A stretch of 64,000 nt of DNA from Pseudomonadota bacterium (GTDB lineage: Bacteria; Pseudomonadota; Gammaproteobacteria; Burkholderiales; Rhodocyclaceae). The stretch lies in contig QQUN01000005.1 in assembly GCA_008501585.1 (NCBI GenBank), positions 248,001 to 312,000 of the forward strand. The letters are read 5' to 3'. The notes beneath the pieces were generated by a model. That model was not told the origin of the DNA. It did not search any database and was given only the letters and a program-made list of their open reading frames with translations. Position 1 is the first letter of the stretch. The number at the start of each line of letters is the position of its first letter. Position numbers and translations under genes: made by a program. This document shows positions 63,848-64,000 of the stretch, piece by piece.

Positions 63848-64000
63848 CCGCACGGGCCGCCGTTGACCCTCAGCGCGCGGCCATCGCCGCCGTGCGCGAC
63901 ACCGTCCGCGAGGGCGAAAAAAAGCTTGCCGCCAGCTATGTGCAGCACCCGCTGACCCGCGCCTATCTCCGGGGGCGCACCGCACTGGTCGATGGCGCCC
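63844..64000 (+). CDS. glnD: Protein-PII uridylyltransferase/uridylyl-removing enzyme, 5' end only
   Basis: The first 52 codons are inside the window; the gene continues to the right. The N-terminal sequence ends in T-R-A-Y-L-R-G-R-T-A-L-V-D-G-A, which matches GlnD (the nitrogen sensor that uridylylates PII) ahead of its nucleotidyltransferase domain. Position directly after map with an ATGA overlap is typical of betaproteobacteria. Identity rests on this short segment and the neighbour. Confidence 0.8.
   Translation, partial: MTARAAVDPQRAAIAAVRDTVREGEKKLAASYVQHPLTRAYLRGRTALVDGA

Overview
The window is GC-rich chromosomal DNA, packed with genes on both strands. It most likely comes from a betaproteobacterium of the Rhodocyclales type (Azoarcus/Thauera relatives). 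This is inferred from gene order (rpsB-tsf-pyrH-frr-uppS-cdsA-dxr-rseP-bamA-skp-lpxD-fabZ-lpxA-lpxB-rnhB, with map-glnD diverging), from the bioA-F-H-C-D operon and from overall protein character. No rRNA, tRNA, CRISPR array or transposase gene was found.

Layout. 1-9.3 kb is one edge of a type VI secretion cluster: a membrane-anchored M15 peptidase, a PAAR tip protein, a membrane protein with a degenerate ketosynthase-like domain, TssM, TagF, an OmpA-type peptidoglycan-binding protein, and convergent TssA. 9.4-13 kb holds an alpha/beta hydrolase, a TonB-dependent copper receptor and a BON-domain periplasmic protein. 13.2-17.6 kb carries a GlrK-QseG-GlrR-like envelope two-component operon facing a bactofilin gene; the shared 350-bp region has three TGTC-N10-GACA boxes and a sigma-54 promoter. 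17.7-21.7 kb has a secreted hypothetical protein, DadA, EttA and a TerB-like protein.

21.7-28.8 kb is a cyclic-di-GMP island: two GGDEF-EAL proteins and an HD-GYP protein with an altered receiver, around one unrecognised gene. 28.8-40.1 kb is a mixed region: nitroreductase, CreA, an orphan GspE-like ATPase, a PQQ-type sugar dehydrogenase, an Mrr-like membrane protein, SlyX, a zinc-ribbon/DUF805/glutaredoxin fusion, a LysR regulator with a small divergent gene, an M14 carboxypeptidase and YaaA. 40.2-46.7 kb is the biotin operon followed by a SulP transporter.

46.7-62.9 kb, almost all on the minus strand, is the essential translation and envelope block. It makes S2, EF-Ts, UMP kinase and ribosome recycling factor, then undecaprenyl diphosphate, CDP-diacylglycerol and MEP-pathway enzymes, the RseP protease, outer-membrane assembly (BamA, Skp) and lipid A enzymes (LpxD, FabZ, LpxA, LpxB). 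map and the start of glnD diverge from it at the right edge.

The least expected signals are the GlrR-box array in front of the bactofilin gene, the ketosynthase-like protein inside the T6SS operon, and a repeat with inverted ends that begins at the TGA stop codon of the gene before it, present in at least two and probably three copies.
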